DNA of 64,000 bases from Aestuariicoccus sp032586235 (lineage in GTDB: Bacteria > Pseudomonadota > Alphaproteobacteria > Rhodobacterales > Rhodobacteraceae): NCBI RefSeq assembly GCF_032586235.1, contig NZ_JAWHTD010000009.1:1-64000 (forward strand), in the 5' to 3' direction. Positions 34,369 to 42,973 of the stretch are shown piece by piece; position 1 is the first letter of the stretch; every line of letters starts with the position of its first letter. The position numbers and the translations under genes were made by a program. Below the pieces are notes generated by a model. The model saw only the letters and a list, made by a program, of their open reading frames with translations. It was not told where the DNA came from and did no database searches.

Positions 34369-35322
34369 CTAAACCCTTTCGATGATTTTCTCCCCGAACA
34401 GCCCCTGCGGCCGGAACAGCAGCACGACCAGCGCCAGCACGAAGGCGAACCAGGTCTCGGTATTGCCGCCCAGCAGCGGCTGGCCCCAGTAAATCTCGAA
34501 GAGCTTTTCCAGAATGCCGATCATCAGCCCGCCGATGATCGCGCCGGTAATGCTTTCGAGCCCGCCCAGCATCAGCACCGGCAGCGCCTTGTAGGCGATC
34601 ACCTCGAGCGCAAAGCTGACACCCGCGCGCGCGCCCCAGGCGATGCCCGTGACCAGCGCGATGATCCCGGCGATGAACCACACCAGCACCCAGATCGTCT
34701 GCAGGCTGATGCCCACCGACAGCGCCGCCTGGTGATCGTCCCCCAGCGCCCGGATCGCCCGGCCCATCTGGGTGTAGTTCAGGAACGCCAGCAGCCCGGC
34801 CACCAGCAGCGTCGCCACGATCACCACGGTGATGTCCAGATGCTGCAGGATCAGCAGACCGCCCCAGGGCTCCAGCACCGTGTCGCCGGTGGGAATGCCC
34901 AGCTCTTCGGTGATCATCACCTTGTTCTCGCCGCCAAAGATGATCTCGCCGAACCCGATCAGGAAAAGCGTGATCCCGATCGTCGCCATGAAAAGGATGA
35001 TGTCGGGCTGCCCCACCAACGGCCGCAGGACGACCCTCTCGATGCTGACCGCCAGAACGAACATCACCCCCAGCGTCAGCGCCACCGCGATCCAGGCCGG
35101 CACGCCATAGGCATGCAGCCCCACCAGCGTCAGCGCCGCGAACACGACCATGATCCCCTGCGCGAAGTTGAAGATGCGGCTGGAGCGGAAGATCAGCACG
35201 AACCCAAGCGCGATCAGCGCATAAAGGATGCCCGACACCAACCCTTCCCACAGCACCTGTAGCAGGAAATCCGGGGCCGCGAACATGTCCACGAAAGGGT
35301 TGATGAAGATGTCAGCGAACAT
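34369..35322 (-). CDS. livH: HAAT-family ABC transporter permease LivH
   Basis: A 317-residue inner-membrane permease with about eight hydrophobic segments. It has the LivH features GILYALIALGFVLIFRSSRIFNFAQG and MGRAIRALGDDHQAALSVGI (cytoplasmic loop), and LGGLESITGAIIGGLMIGI. It forms the transmembrane pair with LivM. It follows the unknown secreted protein gene by three bases. Confidence 0.93.
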   Translation of the reverse strand: MFADIFINPFVDMFAAPDFLLQVLWEGLVSGILYALIALGFVLIFRSSRIFNFAQGIMVVFAALTLVGLHAYGVPAWIAVALTLGVMFVLAVSIERVVLRPLVGQPDIILFMATIGITLFLIGFGEIIFGGENKVMITEELGIPTGDTVLEPWGGLLILQHLDITVVIVATLLVAGLLAFLNYTQMGRAIRALGDDHQAALSVGISLQTIWVLVWFIAGIIALVTGIAWGARAGVSFALEVIAYKALPVLMLGGLESITGAIIGGLMIGILEKLFEIYWGQPLLGGNTETWFAFVLALVVLLFRPQGLFGEKIIERV

Positions 35323-35325
35323 GGT

Positions 35326-35859
35326 TCAATTCTCCAACCTGTCAGAAAGCAGCGAAGGTTCCGGGGATTGCGTAAGGAAAAAGAAGGTTTCCGGGTCCGT
35401 AACCCGTGACACACGCACACGCTCCAGCCAGGTGGTTTTTAAGGCCCCGACCGGACCGGCAATCGCCACCATCGTCACATCCCCATCGTTGCGGCGCAAA
35501 AGCATGAAAAGCCCATCGTCCGTTTGCAGCGAGCCCAAGGCTCGGTCGTCCGCGATCTCTTCGTTCATCCAGAGCGCCACCTCCGGGGCCACCTCGCTCC
35601 AGATCAGAGCCCGATCCGTGTGCTCTGGGGATAGCCCCGTCATCGCGCATCGGCAGCCAGCATCCTCACAGAGGCGAAAGCGCGTCACGCGGTCATGGAA
35701 GGTCTGCACATCCGCCTCCGCGAACCCCTCCGCGCCACTCGACGCAGCCTCTGCGGCCAGCTTCGCACATGCGTCAAAGGCCTGCGACAGCCGCGCGGTC
35801 TGCGCATCTGCAACCGTGGCAAATACCAGGGCAAAGCAGGCCAATCCAAACGCCCTCAA
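35326..35859 (-). CDS. unknown secreted protein inserted between livG and livH
   Basis: A 177-residue protein starting at a TTG that overlaps the livG stop (TTGA). It has a good signal peptide (MRAFGLACFALVFATVADA) and a Cys-rich middle: FDACAKL, then FRLCEDAGCRCAM. The rest is beta-rich with many acidic residues. Tight packing (overlap with livG, three bases before livH) shows it is read as part of the operon. I recognise no family. It may be a periplasmic accessory of the transporter, or unrelated cargo. GC content looks slightly lower than its neighbours. Confidence 0.7.
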   Translation of the reverse strand: MRAFGLACFALVFATVADAQTARLSQAFDACAKLAAEAASSGAEGFAEADVQTFHDRVTRFRLCEDAGCRCAMTGLSPEHTDRALIWSEVAPEVALWMNEEIADDRALGSLQTDDGLFMLLRRNDGDVTMVAIAGPVGALKTTWLERVRVSRVTDPETFFFLTQSPEPSLLSDRLEN

Positions 35860-36674
35860 TGCGCCACCCCCAGATAAGCGTCGATCACGTCCTGATTGTT
35901 GCGCACCTCGTCGGGCGTGCCGTCGCCGATCTTCTTGCCGTAATCCATCACCACCACCCGGTCCGACAGATCCATGACCACGCCCATATCGTGCTCGATG
36001 AGGCAGATCGTTGTTCCGAACTCGTCGTTCACATCCAGGATAAAGCGGCTCATGTCCTCCTTCTCCTCGACATTCATCCCCGCCATCGGCTCGTCGAGGA
36101 GCAAAAGCGACGGCTCGGCCGCCAGCGCACGGGCCAGCTCGACCCGCTTCTTCAGACCGTAAGGCAGCCGCCCCACAGGCGTCTTGCGGATGTTCTGGAT
36201 CTCCAGGAAATCGATCACACGCTCGACCTTCTCGCGGTTCTCCATCTCCTCGGCACGCGCCCGTCCCCACCAAAGCGCCTGGCTGAACACGCCCGAATGC
36301 ATATGCGTCAGCCGTCCGGTCATGACGTTGTCCAGAACGCTCATCCCCTCGAAGAGCGCGATATTCTGGAACGTCCGCGCCACGCCCTGCCGGGCCACCT
36401 CGTAGGGCTTCATCTGTGGACGCTGCGCGCCCTTGTACCAGACCTCGCCCTCGCTCGGGGTGTAGAACCCCGAGATCACGTTCAGCATGCTCGACTTGCC
36501 CGCGCCATTGGGCCCGATGATCGCGCGGATCTCGCCCTCGTGAATGTCGAAGGAAATGTCCTCGATCGCCACCACCCCGCCAAACCGCAGGGTAATGTTG
36601 CGCATCTCCATCAGCACTCCGCCGATCTGCCGGCCATCGGCGGTCATGTAGCCTGTCGTATCCTTCAACCCCAC
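35856..36674 (-). CDS. livG: HAAT-family ABC transporter ATPase LivG
   Basis: A 272-residue ATPase with GPNGAGKSSMLNVISGFY (Walker A), LPYGLKKRVELARALAAEP (a LivG-type signature) and LLLDEPMAGMN (Walker B). It works with LivF to power the LivHM permease. The start is uncertain: GTG at 36674 is chosen because a GGGG tract precedes it, and ATG at 36647 also fits. The frame open further upstream runs through the intergenic repeat and is not credible. Confidence 0.88.
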   Translation of the reverse strand: MGLKDTTGYMTADGRQIGGVLMEMRNITLRFGGVVAIEDISFDIHEGEIRAIIGPNGAGKSSMLNVISGFYTPSEGEVWYKGAQRPQMKPYEVARQGVARTFQNIALFEGMSVLDNVMTGRLTHMHSGVFSQALWWGRARAEEMENREKVERVIDFLEIQNIRKTPVGRLPYGLKKRVELARALAAEPSLLLLDEPMAGMNVEEKEDMSRFILDVNDEFGTTICLIEHDMGVVMDLSDRVVVMDYGKKIGDGTPDEVRNNQDVIDAYLGVAH

Positions 36675-36682
36675 ATCCCCTG

Positions 36683-36707
36683 CTTCTTCTTGGCAAAAAT
36701 ACTCAAA
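36683..36707 (-). repeat. dispersed intergenic element (copy 2)
   Basis: Exact 25-base match to 31484-31508. On the minus strand it reads GAGTATTTTTGCCAAGAAG and lies just ahead of livG, as copy 1 lies just ahead of livF. Only an imperfect GC-rich hairpin precedes this copy. Confidence 0.8.
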
Positions 36708-36798
36708 TCCACCATCCGCCGCCCCGCGCCGCACGCCGCAACACCGCACCCCGCGGGATGGCGGGTGGGGCGATGTGCATCTGCACGAGCGCCCCCCG

Positions 36799-38772
36799 TC
36801 ATTCCGCCGCCATCGCCTTGGGGGTCACCGGCACGACCTTGGCGTCGCGGATCTCCAGCGTCGCCGTGATCTTGCCCTTTCGGCCGTCCTCGTAGGTCAC
36901 CTCTGTCTCGGTGTAGACGCTCTCCGACCCGTCGTACAAAGCCTCGACCAGATCGGCGAATTTCTCGCCGATGATCTTGCGCCGCACCTTGCGGGTGCGC
37001 GTCAGCTCGCCGTCGTCGGCATCCAGCTCCTTGTGCAGGATCAGAAAGCGGTGCACCTGGCAGCCCGACAGCATCTCGTCCTGCGCCACGCTGGCGTTCA
37101 CCTCCTCCACATGGCTCTGCACCATCTCAAGCACGCGCGGATGCCCCGCCAGCTCCTGATAGCTGGCATAGGCGATGTTGTTGCGCTCTGCCCAGTTGCC
37201 CACCGCCGCCAGGTCGATATTGATGAAGGCGCAGCACTTTTCGCGGCCCGCGCCAAAGACCACCGCCTCGAGGATGTTGGGATAGAACTTGAGCTTGTTC
37301 TCGACGTATTTCGGCGCGAACAGCGCGCCCGTCGCCATCTGGCCCACGTCCTTGGCCCGGTCGATGATCCGCAGATGCCCGGTGTCTTCCTCGATGAACC
37401 CCGCGTCCCCCGTCGCCACCCAGCCTTCGGCATCCTTGGTGTCGGCGGTCGACTCGGCGTTCTTGTAGTATTCCACAAAGACGCCCGGGCTGCGGTAGAA
37501 CACCTCGCCGCTTTCGGTGATCCGGATTTCCACGCCTGGCGACGGCACCCCCACCGTGTCCGACCGCACCTCGCCGTCAGGCTGCTGGGTGATAAAGACC
37601 GAGGCCTCGGTCTGCCCGTAAAGCTGCTTCAGGTTGATGCCCAGTGCGCGGTAGAAATCGAAGATCTCCGGCCCGATCGCCTCGCCCGCCGTATAGCCCA
37701 CGCGCACCTTGGAAAAGCCCAGCGCGTTCTTCAGCGGGCCGTAGACCAGCACCTCGCCCAGTGCGTATTTCAGCCGGTCGAGCGCCCCCACCGGCTTGCC
37801 GTCCAGGATATCCGGCCCGACGCGGCGGGCATGATCCATGAAATACCGGAACATGCGCCGCTTCAGCGGGCTGGCGTCCTCCATCCGGATCATGATGCTG
37901 GTCAGCTGGGTCTCGAACACCCGAGGCGGGGCAAAGTAATAGGACGGCGCGATCTCGCGCAGGTCGGTCATCATCGTGTCGGCGCTTTCGGGGCAGTTCA
38001 CGCAGAACCCGCTCCAATAGGCCTGACCGATGGAAAAGATGAAATCGCCGACCCAGGCCATGGGCAGATAGGCCAGCACCTCGTCGTTCACTTGCAGATG
38101 GTCGAAATCGCAGGACGCCTTGGCGGTCTCGATGATATTGCGGTTCGACAGCACCACGCCCTTGGGCTTGCCGGTGGTGCCCGAGGTGTAAAGCATCACG
38201 CAGATGTCGTCATAGCCCAGCTTGCCGCGCCGCCGGTCCAGCTCGTTGATCCACTCGTCACGCGCCGCACGGCCCTGATCCTGGACATGGCTGAACTGGT
38301 GCAGCCGCGTATGGTCGTATTTCCTGAGCCCCCGCGGATCGAGATAGATCATGTGTTCGAACTGGTGCAGGTGCTCCTGCACCTCGATCACCTTGTCGAC
38401 CTGCTCCTGGTCCGCGACGATCACGAAACGCGCGCCGCAATGGCCCAGCACGTATTCCATCTCTTCGGCGACCGCGTCCTGATAGAGCGGCACCGGCACC
38501 GCGCCCACCATCTGCGCGGCGACCATCGACCAGTAGAGATAGGGCCGGTTGCGCCCGATGATGGCGATGAAATCGCCCTCGTTCACGCCCATGTTCAGCA
38601 GGCCCAGCGCCAGCGCCTCGATCTCGGACTGGGTGTCGGCCCAGCTCCAGGTCTGCCAGATGCCGTAGTCCTTCTCGCGATAGGCAGGGCTGCTGCCGAA
38701 TTGCGTGGCGTTGCGATGCAGCAGCGCCGGGATCGAGCGCAGACCCTCCACGCCCTCGGTCATGTGAACCAA
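36799..38772 (-). CDS. long-chain-type acyl-CoA synthetase (AMP-forming)
   Basis: A 657-residue adenylate-forming ligase of the FadD15/long-chain acyl-CoA synthetase type. It has the P-loop-like YTSGTTGKPKGVVLSNRN, YGQTEASVFITQQ, and EGWVATGDAGFIEEDTGHLRIIDRAKD with the catalytic motif. It is the first gene of the operon. A TTG at 38772 has GGAGG 7 bases upstream; the ATG at 38763 is 16 bases away and less likely. With the terminal PaaK-like ligase it gives this transporter operon two acid-activating enzymes. Confidence 0.9.
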   Translation of the reverse strand: MVHMTEGVEGLRSIPALLHRNATQFGSSPAYREKDYGIWQTWSWADTQSEIEALALGLLNMGVNEGDFIAIIGRNRPYLYWSMVAAQMVGAVPVPLYQDAVAEEMEYVLGHCGARFVIVADQEQVDKVIEVQEHLHQFEHMIYLDPRGLRKYDHTRLHQFSHVQDQGRAARDEWINELDRRRGKLGYDDICVMLYTSGTTGKPKGVVLSNRNIIETAKASCDFDHLQVNDEVLAYLPMAWVGDFIFSIGQAYWSGFCVNCPESADTMMTDLREIAPSYYFAPPRVFETQLTSIMIRMEDASPLKRRMFRYFMDHARRVGPDILDGKPVGALDRLKYALGEVLVYGPLKNALGFSKVRVGYTAGEAIGPEIFDFYRALGINLKQLYGQTEASVFITQQPDGEVRSDTVGVPSPGVEIRITESGEVFYRSPGVFVEYYKNAESTADTKDAEGWVATGDAGFIEEDTGHLRIIDRAKDVGQMATGALFAPKYVENKLKFYPNILEAVVFGAGREKCCAFINIDLAAVGNWAERNNIAYASYQELAGHPRVLEMVQSHVEEVNASVAQDEMLSGCQVHRFLILHKELDADDGELTRTRKVRRKIIGEKFADLVEALYDGSESVYTETEVTYEDGRKGKITATLEIRDAKVVPVTPKAMAAE

Positions 38773-38898
38773 GTCTCATCCTCCCAAATGCCCGGTCTCC
38801 CGGACATTACAATGTGCCTCCTCCGGCACGATGATCGCTTCAATGCGATTCTGATCGGTATTGTGCCCGGCAGAGGCTGAGCGTCAACTTTTTCCCGA

Positions 38899-39288
38899 TC
38901 ATTTCCCAATTCTTACGAATTGTAACAGGCCGCGCGACGGGTCGCCTTGGATCGCATCGGCGACGGGATGCCAGCTCCCCTTCCCCATCCGGCGCCGGAC
39001 ACGGGCGCGGTAATCCTCCGGGTCCCTTGGTTTCGCGGCCTCGTGCCGCGTCCGGTTGCAGAAGCGGCAGGCGGCGACGATGTTGGCTTCGCTGTCGCGG
39101 CCGCCCTCGCACCGCGCCCGAAGATGTTCTGCGGTGCATTGCAGCAGCCGCGCCTGCCTTGCGGTCAGGCCAAAGCTCTGCCGGAACCCATCCGGCGTCT
39201 CGCTCCACATCGGCAAGCCGCAGTAATAGCAGCGCCCGCCCTGTTCCAGCATTTTCCGGGTCCGAATCTTGTTCAGTTGTTTGGCCAT
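38899..39288 (-). CDS. HNH endonuclease
   Basis: A 129-residue protein with the HNH nuclease core CTAEHLRARCEGG...ANIVAACRFCNRTRH and two CxxC pairs (CYYC and CRFC) that would hold a structural zinc. The ATG at 39288 has AAAGGA 10 bases upstream. It is a stand-alone gene with no methylase, intein or phage terminase neighbours. Roles of solitary HNH proteins range from defence to DNA repair, and none can be selected here. Confidence 0.85.
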   Translation of the reverse strand: MAKQLNKIRTRKMLEQGGRCYYCGLPMWSETPDGFRQSFGLTARQARLLQCTAEHLRARCEGGRDSEANIVAACRFCNRTRHEAAKPRDPEDYRARVRRRMGKGSWHPVADAIQGDPSRGLLQFVRIGK

Positions 39289-39476
39289 GCCTCGCACATC
39301 CTTTCACTTTGACATTCCATCAAAGCGGACGCGCACCGGCCCAACCACCGGCCCCGGACGGGAGGCCTAAACCTGCGCAGGACAACGCATCGAAAACGCC
39401 ACCCCGCAGTTCCACAGGTTCCGACGGCAAGTGCCATGTCTGCCGAAAGCGCGGGGCCGATCGGCCCTCGCGCGAT

Positions 39477-39496
39477 ATGGCCACAACAGGCCACAC
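39477..39496 (+). repeat. 20-base motif shared with the DUF484 upstream region (copy 1)
   Basis: ATGGCCACAACAGGCCACAC matches 49784-49803 at 18 of 20 positions. It ends 77 bases before the histidine kinase start and contains the inverted pair TGGCC/GGCCA. It may be a regulatory box. Confidence 0.4.
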
Positions 39497-39573
39497 CCCA
39501 TGCTTGCACGGTGCCCCGCACCCGCCCCGCCTGTCAACCGCCGCCTTCCCACCCGGCGCGGCAGGTGCTAGCC

Positions 39574-41484
39574 ATGATCCGAACCACGATCGGATCCCAG
39601 ATGAACAAGGACGCGCTGATCCAGGCCGGTCTGAACCTGATCCAGCAGGCGCTGACGATCTACGACAACGACCTGCGCCTTGCCGTCTGCAACGCGCCTT
39701 TCGCCAAGATGTTCGACCTGCCCGATCACCTGACCACGCCCGGCGCGACGTTCGAGGACACCATCCGCCATCTGGCCGCGCGCGGGGAATACGGGCCCAT
39801 CGACGATCTGGAACGCTTTGTGCAAAGCCGCGTCGACACCGCCCTGGCGTTCGAGCCGCATTACATGGAGCGCACCCGCGCCAACGGCCGCACCATCAGC
39901 GTCGAGGGCGCGCCGCTGCCGCAGGGCGGCTGGGTCACGGTCTATACCGACATCACCCCGGTCAAGGCGCAGGAAGAGCTCTTGCGCACCCGGTCCGAGC
40001 TATTGTCCGAAGAGGTGCTGCGCCGCTCCGAGGAACTGGCCGCCACCAACCGCCAGCTCGCCGCCACGATCTCGGCACTGGAACAGACCCGCCGCGAGCT
40101 GACCGAGATGGAGGCCCGCACCCGCCTGACCGCCGAGATGATGCCCGCCCACATCGCCCGCGTCGATCACGAGGGGCGCTATACCTATTCCAACCGCCGT
40201 CTCAGCGCGGTGATGCCGGGGCGGCCATCCAACCTTCTGGGGCTGCACATCGCCAAGGCGCTGGGGCCGCAGGCCTTCGCCCGGGTCGAGCCGCATCTGG
40301 AGCGCGCCTATGAGGGCCATCAGAGCACCTTTGAATTCACCGACGAGACCAGCCAGCGCCGCATCCGCGCGGTCTTTACCCCCGATCCCAACGACCGGGG
40401 CGTCTATATCCTCAGTCAGGACGTGACCGAGGAAACCCAGTCGCGCGCCGCCCTGCAACAGACCCGGCGGCGCGAGATGGCGGCGCAGCTGACCAGCGGG
40501 CTGGCGCATGATTTCTCGAACCTGCTGACGATCATTCTGGGGATGCAGTCGAAACTGGCCCGGATGGACCCCGCACCCGGGGCAGAGCCGCTGATCACCG
40601 CCACGATCCAGGCCGCGCGGCGCGGCGGCGCGCTGCTCAACCGCATCGCCGACATCACCAGCCCGCGCAGCTGGCAGCCCCGCGCGGTCGATCTGTCGGG
40701 GCTGCTGAACGACCTTCGCACGCTGGCCACCCCGTCCCTGCCCGACGCCATTGCGCTCGATATCGAGGACCGGACCGATGGGCCGCTGCTGTTGGACGAG
40801 GGCCTGCTGCAGGACGCGCTGCTGAACCTGATCCTGAACGCCCGCGACGCCTGCGGCAGCGCCGGGCGCATCCGGCTGACCGCGCGCGCGGTGGCGGACA
40901 CCTGGCTCGACCTCACGGTCGCCGACACCGGCCCGGGCTTTTCCGCCGAGGCGCTGGCGCATGGGCTCGACCCGTTCTTCACCACCAAGGGCGGCGAGGG
41001 GTCGGGGCTGGGGCTGGCGATGGTCTATGACATGACCAAGCTCGCGGGCGGGCAGATGCGGCTGGGCAACGGCGAGAGCGGCGCACGGGTGACCCTGCGC
41101 CTGCCGCTGCGCCGCGCCGACGCCCTGCCCGAACCGGGCCTCGTGCTGCTGGTCGAAGACAGCCCCGACCTGCGCGCCACGATCCGCGGGATGCTGACCG
41201 ACATGGGTCATTCCGTGGTCGAGGCCGCCTCGGTCGCCGAGGCCGCCGACCTGGTCGAGGGCCTGCCCAACATCCGCCTGGTGCTGTCCGACATCTCGCT
41301 CGAGGGCGCGGGCACCGGGCTCGATCTGGTGACGCGCCTGCCCGACCTGCCGGTGCGTCTTATGACCTCGCTGCCGCCGGGCCACCCGCTGCACCAGCGC
41401 GCGCGCAGTCATGCGCCGGTGCTGGCCAAGCCCTTCGACGCCGCCGGGCTGGCAGGGTTCCTCGGCGAAGGGGCTGCGCCATGA
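39574..41484 (+). CDS. PAS-domain hybrid sensor histidine kinase
   Basis: A 636-residue cytosolic signalling protein with no transmembrane segment. The order is an N-terminal PAS_7-type domain (LIQQALTIYDNDLRLAVCNA), a coiled-coil linker (about 130-175), a second PAS domain (IARVDHEGRYTYSNRR), then HisKA with SGLAHDFSNLLTIILG (phospho-His). An ATPase domain follows (LLNLILNARDACG, VADTGPGF, GSGLGLAMV), then a receiver domain with VLLVEDSPDLR and VLSDISLEG (phospho-Asp). ATG at 39574 has AGGTG upstream; ATG at 39601 is an alternative. The next gene overlaps and encodes its probable partner regulator. The stimulus is unknown. Confidence 0.9.
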   Translation: MIRTTIGSQMNKDALIQAGLNLIQQALTIYDNDLRLAVCNAPFAKMFDLPDHLTTPGATFEDTIRHLAARGEYGPIDDLERFVQSRVDTALAFEPHYMERTRANGRTISVEGAPLPQGGWVTVYTDITPVKAQEELLRTRSELLSEEVLRRSEELAATNRQLAATISALEQTRRELTEMEARTRLTAEMMPAHIARVDHEGRYTYSNRRLSAVMPGRPSNLLGLHIAKALGPQAFARVEPHLERAYEGHQSTFEFTDETSQRRIRAVFTPDPNDRGVYILSQDVTEETQSRAALQQTRRREMAAQLTSGLAHDFSNLLTIILGMQSKLARMDPAPGAEPLITATIQAARRGGALLNRIADITSPRSWQPRAVDLSGLLNDLRTLATPSLPDAIALDIEDRTDGPLLLDEGLLQDALLNLILNARDACGSAGRIRLTARAVADTWLDLTVADTGPGFSAEALAHGLDPFFTTKGGEGSGLGLAMVYDMTKLAGGQMRLGNGESGARVTLRLPLRRADALPEPGLVLLVEDSPDLRATIRGMLTDMGHSVVEAASVAEAADLVEGLPNIRLVLSDISLEGAGTGLDLVTRLPDLPVRLMTSLPPGHPLHQRARSHAPVLAKPFDAAGLAGFLGEGAAP

Positions 41485-42182
41485 CCCAGCCGCTGGTGAC
41501 CATCCTCGACGACGAGCCCGCCATCCGCGCCATGCTGGCCGATGCGCTGACCGAGGCCGGGTTCCGCACCATGACCTTCGCCCGCGCCACAGAATTCGAG
41601 GCCGCGCTGAAACGCACCACGCCCGACGTCTGCCTGGTGGACCTGGGCCTGCCCGACCGCGACGGGCTGTCGCTGGTGCACCGGCTAGCGCTGGAACAAG
41701 GCGCGACGGTGATCATCATCTCGGGCCGCGCGCAGGTGCAGGACCGGGTAACCGGGCTGGAGCTGGGGGCCGACGATTACATCATCAAACCCTTCGATCC
41801 CGCAGAGGTCGTGGCCCGTATCCGCGCCCGCCTGCGCGGCGCGCAAAGCGCCCGCAGCGCCGGCGACACCGCCGAATTCAACGGCTGGACCGCGCATTTC
41901 GACCGCTACACCCTGACCGACGCCTCGGGCGCCGAGACGCCCTTCAGCCACGCCGAAAGCGAGGTCCTGCGGCTGTTCCTGGAATGCCCCAAACGCCTGA
42001 TCACCCGCGCCCAGATGCAAGAGACGCTGGGGGGTGCTGCGGGCGAAAGTTTCGACCGGGCGATGGATGTGCGCATCTCGCGCCTGCGCACAAAGCTGCG
42101 CGAAGACCCGAGGAACCCGCGCCTGATCAAGACGATCTACGGCGCGGGGTATATTTTCTTGGGTGACGTGAAGTGGCGGTGA
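41481..42182 (+). CDS. OmpR-family response regulator
   Basis: A 233-residue two-domain regulator. The receiver domain has ILDDEPAIRAML, VDLGLPDRDGLS (phospho-Asp), IIISGRA and KPFDP. The C-terminal winged helix has the OmpR pattern SHAESEVLRLFLECPKRLITR and VRISRLRTKLREDPRNPRLI, ending IYGAGYIF. Its ATG overlaps the kinase stop by four bases, so kinase and regulator are made together. The kinase's own receiver domain implies a multistep or tuned phosphorelay. Target genes are not evident. Confidence 0.93.
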   Translation: MTQPLVTILDDEPAIRAMLADALTEAGFRTMTFARATEFEAALKRTTPDVCLVDLGLPDRDGLSLVHRLALEQGATVIIISGRAQVQDRVTGLELGADDYIIKPFDPAEVVARIRARLRGAQSARSAGDTAEFNGWTAHFDRYTLTDASGAETPFSHAESEVLRLFLECPKRLITRAQMQETLGGAAGESFDRAMDVRISRLRTKLREDPRNPRLIKTIYGAGYIFLGDVKWR

Positions 42183-42228
42183 CACTGGCGTTGCTTCGGG
42201 CCACTCGCCCCGCTGTTCGGGATCCAAA

Positions 42229-42257
42229 AGTCGCGGAATCAAGGCCGCAGGCCGCCG
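42229..42257. repeat. dispersed 29-base element (copy 1)
   Basis: This 29-base stretch, beginning AGTCGCGGAATCAAGGCC, recurs at 53910-53938 with one mismatch. Both copies lie just after a gene end and sit next to a CCAGCGCCTGCC string. Confidence 0.7.
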
Positions 42258-42262
42258 CGGCC

Positions 42263-42292
42263 AGCGCCTGCCCGTCCCGGCGGGCTGGCGCT
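42263..42292 (+). terminator. stem-loop after the response regulator gene
   Basis: AGCGCC-T-GCCCG pairs with CGGGC-T-GGCGCT around a 6-base loop with one T-T mismatch, followed by TTTGG. It is a possible weak terminator of the kinase/regulator transcript. Confidence 0.5.
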
Positions 42293-42420
42293 TTGGCGAC
42301 GTGAGCGCTCCGCTTATTCGACGCAATGACTTGGCAGGGATAAAGCACTTTGAACGCAGGGAGCAGCGCCACCCCACGGGCAGGCGCCGGCCGCGTCTCG
42401 TGCAACACATCCCCAAAGTC

Positions 42421-42870
42421 TCAGACCCTCTCCGCCCGGTCCATCAGCTGCATCAACTCTTTCTGCATCGCGACCAGCTCGGCGCCGTGGGATGTCCCGC
42501 GCGAAATCGCGATGGCCCGGTCGAAAGCGCAAAGCACGTATTCCTCTCCGTGCCGAACACTGCGCAAGACATTCCCGTCGATCCGCGCCAGCAGCGCGCG
42601 GGCCGTCACCACCGTCCGGTTGATCCGCCCCAGGATCCCGGGCCTCTTGTCCGGCGTACCGCCCAGTTCCGTGATCAGATCGGCGACCCGGGCAATTTGC
42701 CGCCGATGCGTGGCGCGAAAGAGACCGACGATCTCCCGCGCCTCCGGTTTGGCGAGTTCTTCCATCCGGTCGAACCCCGCCTGCGCATCTACGCTGCGCG
42801 TGAGCAGCGCCTGCAGCGCCTCGATCCGGGCACCGGTGGCGGCGAATTGACCATATGAACTGTCGGGCAT
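42421..42870 (-). CDS. DUF2383 (PA2169-type four-helix bundle) protein
   Basis: A 149-residue all-alpha protein with the DUF2383 pattern: an N-terminal helix (IEALQALLTRSVDAQAGFDRM), AHRRQ-like TATHRRQIARVADLITELGG, and a third helix with VRHGEEYVLCAFDRAIA. Related proteins adopt a ferritin-like bundle of unknown function, often stress-linked. ATG at 42870 is preferred over an upstream TTG at 42927. It is convergent with the response regulator gene. Confidence 0.65.
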   Translation of the reverse strand: MPDSSYGQFAATGARIEALQALLTRSVDAQAGFDRMEELAKPEAREIVGLFRATHRRQIARVADLITELGGTPDKRPGILGRINRTVVTARALLARIDGNVLRSVRHGEEYVLCAFDRAIAISRGTSHGAELVAMQKELMQLMDRAERV

Positions 42871-42973
42871 GGCACGGCCTGCTGCGAAACTCTCGGTGAC
42901 GCGCAGCAAACGCACATCCCCCGCCAAGGTTCCCCCCGCCCGACCCGAAATTCACGCCTGCAGGCGCCCAGCC

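Noticed and set aside
39289..39573. Short minus-strand open frames in the HNH/kinase gap
   Set aside because: No ribosome binding sites or protein-like composition; the gap is better read as a divergent promoter region.
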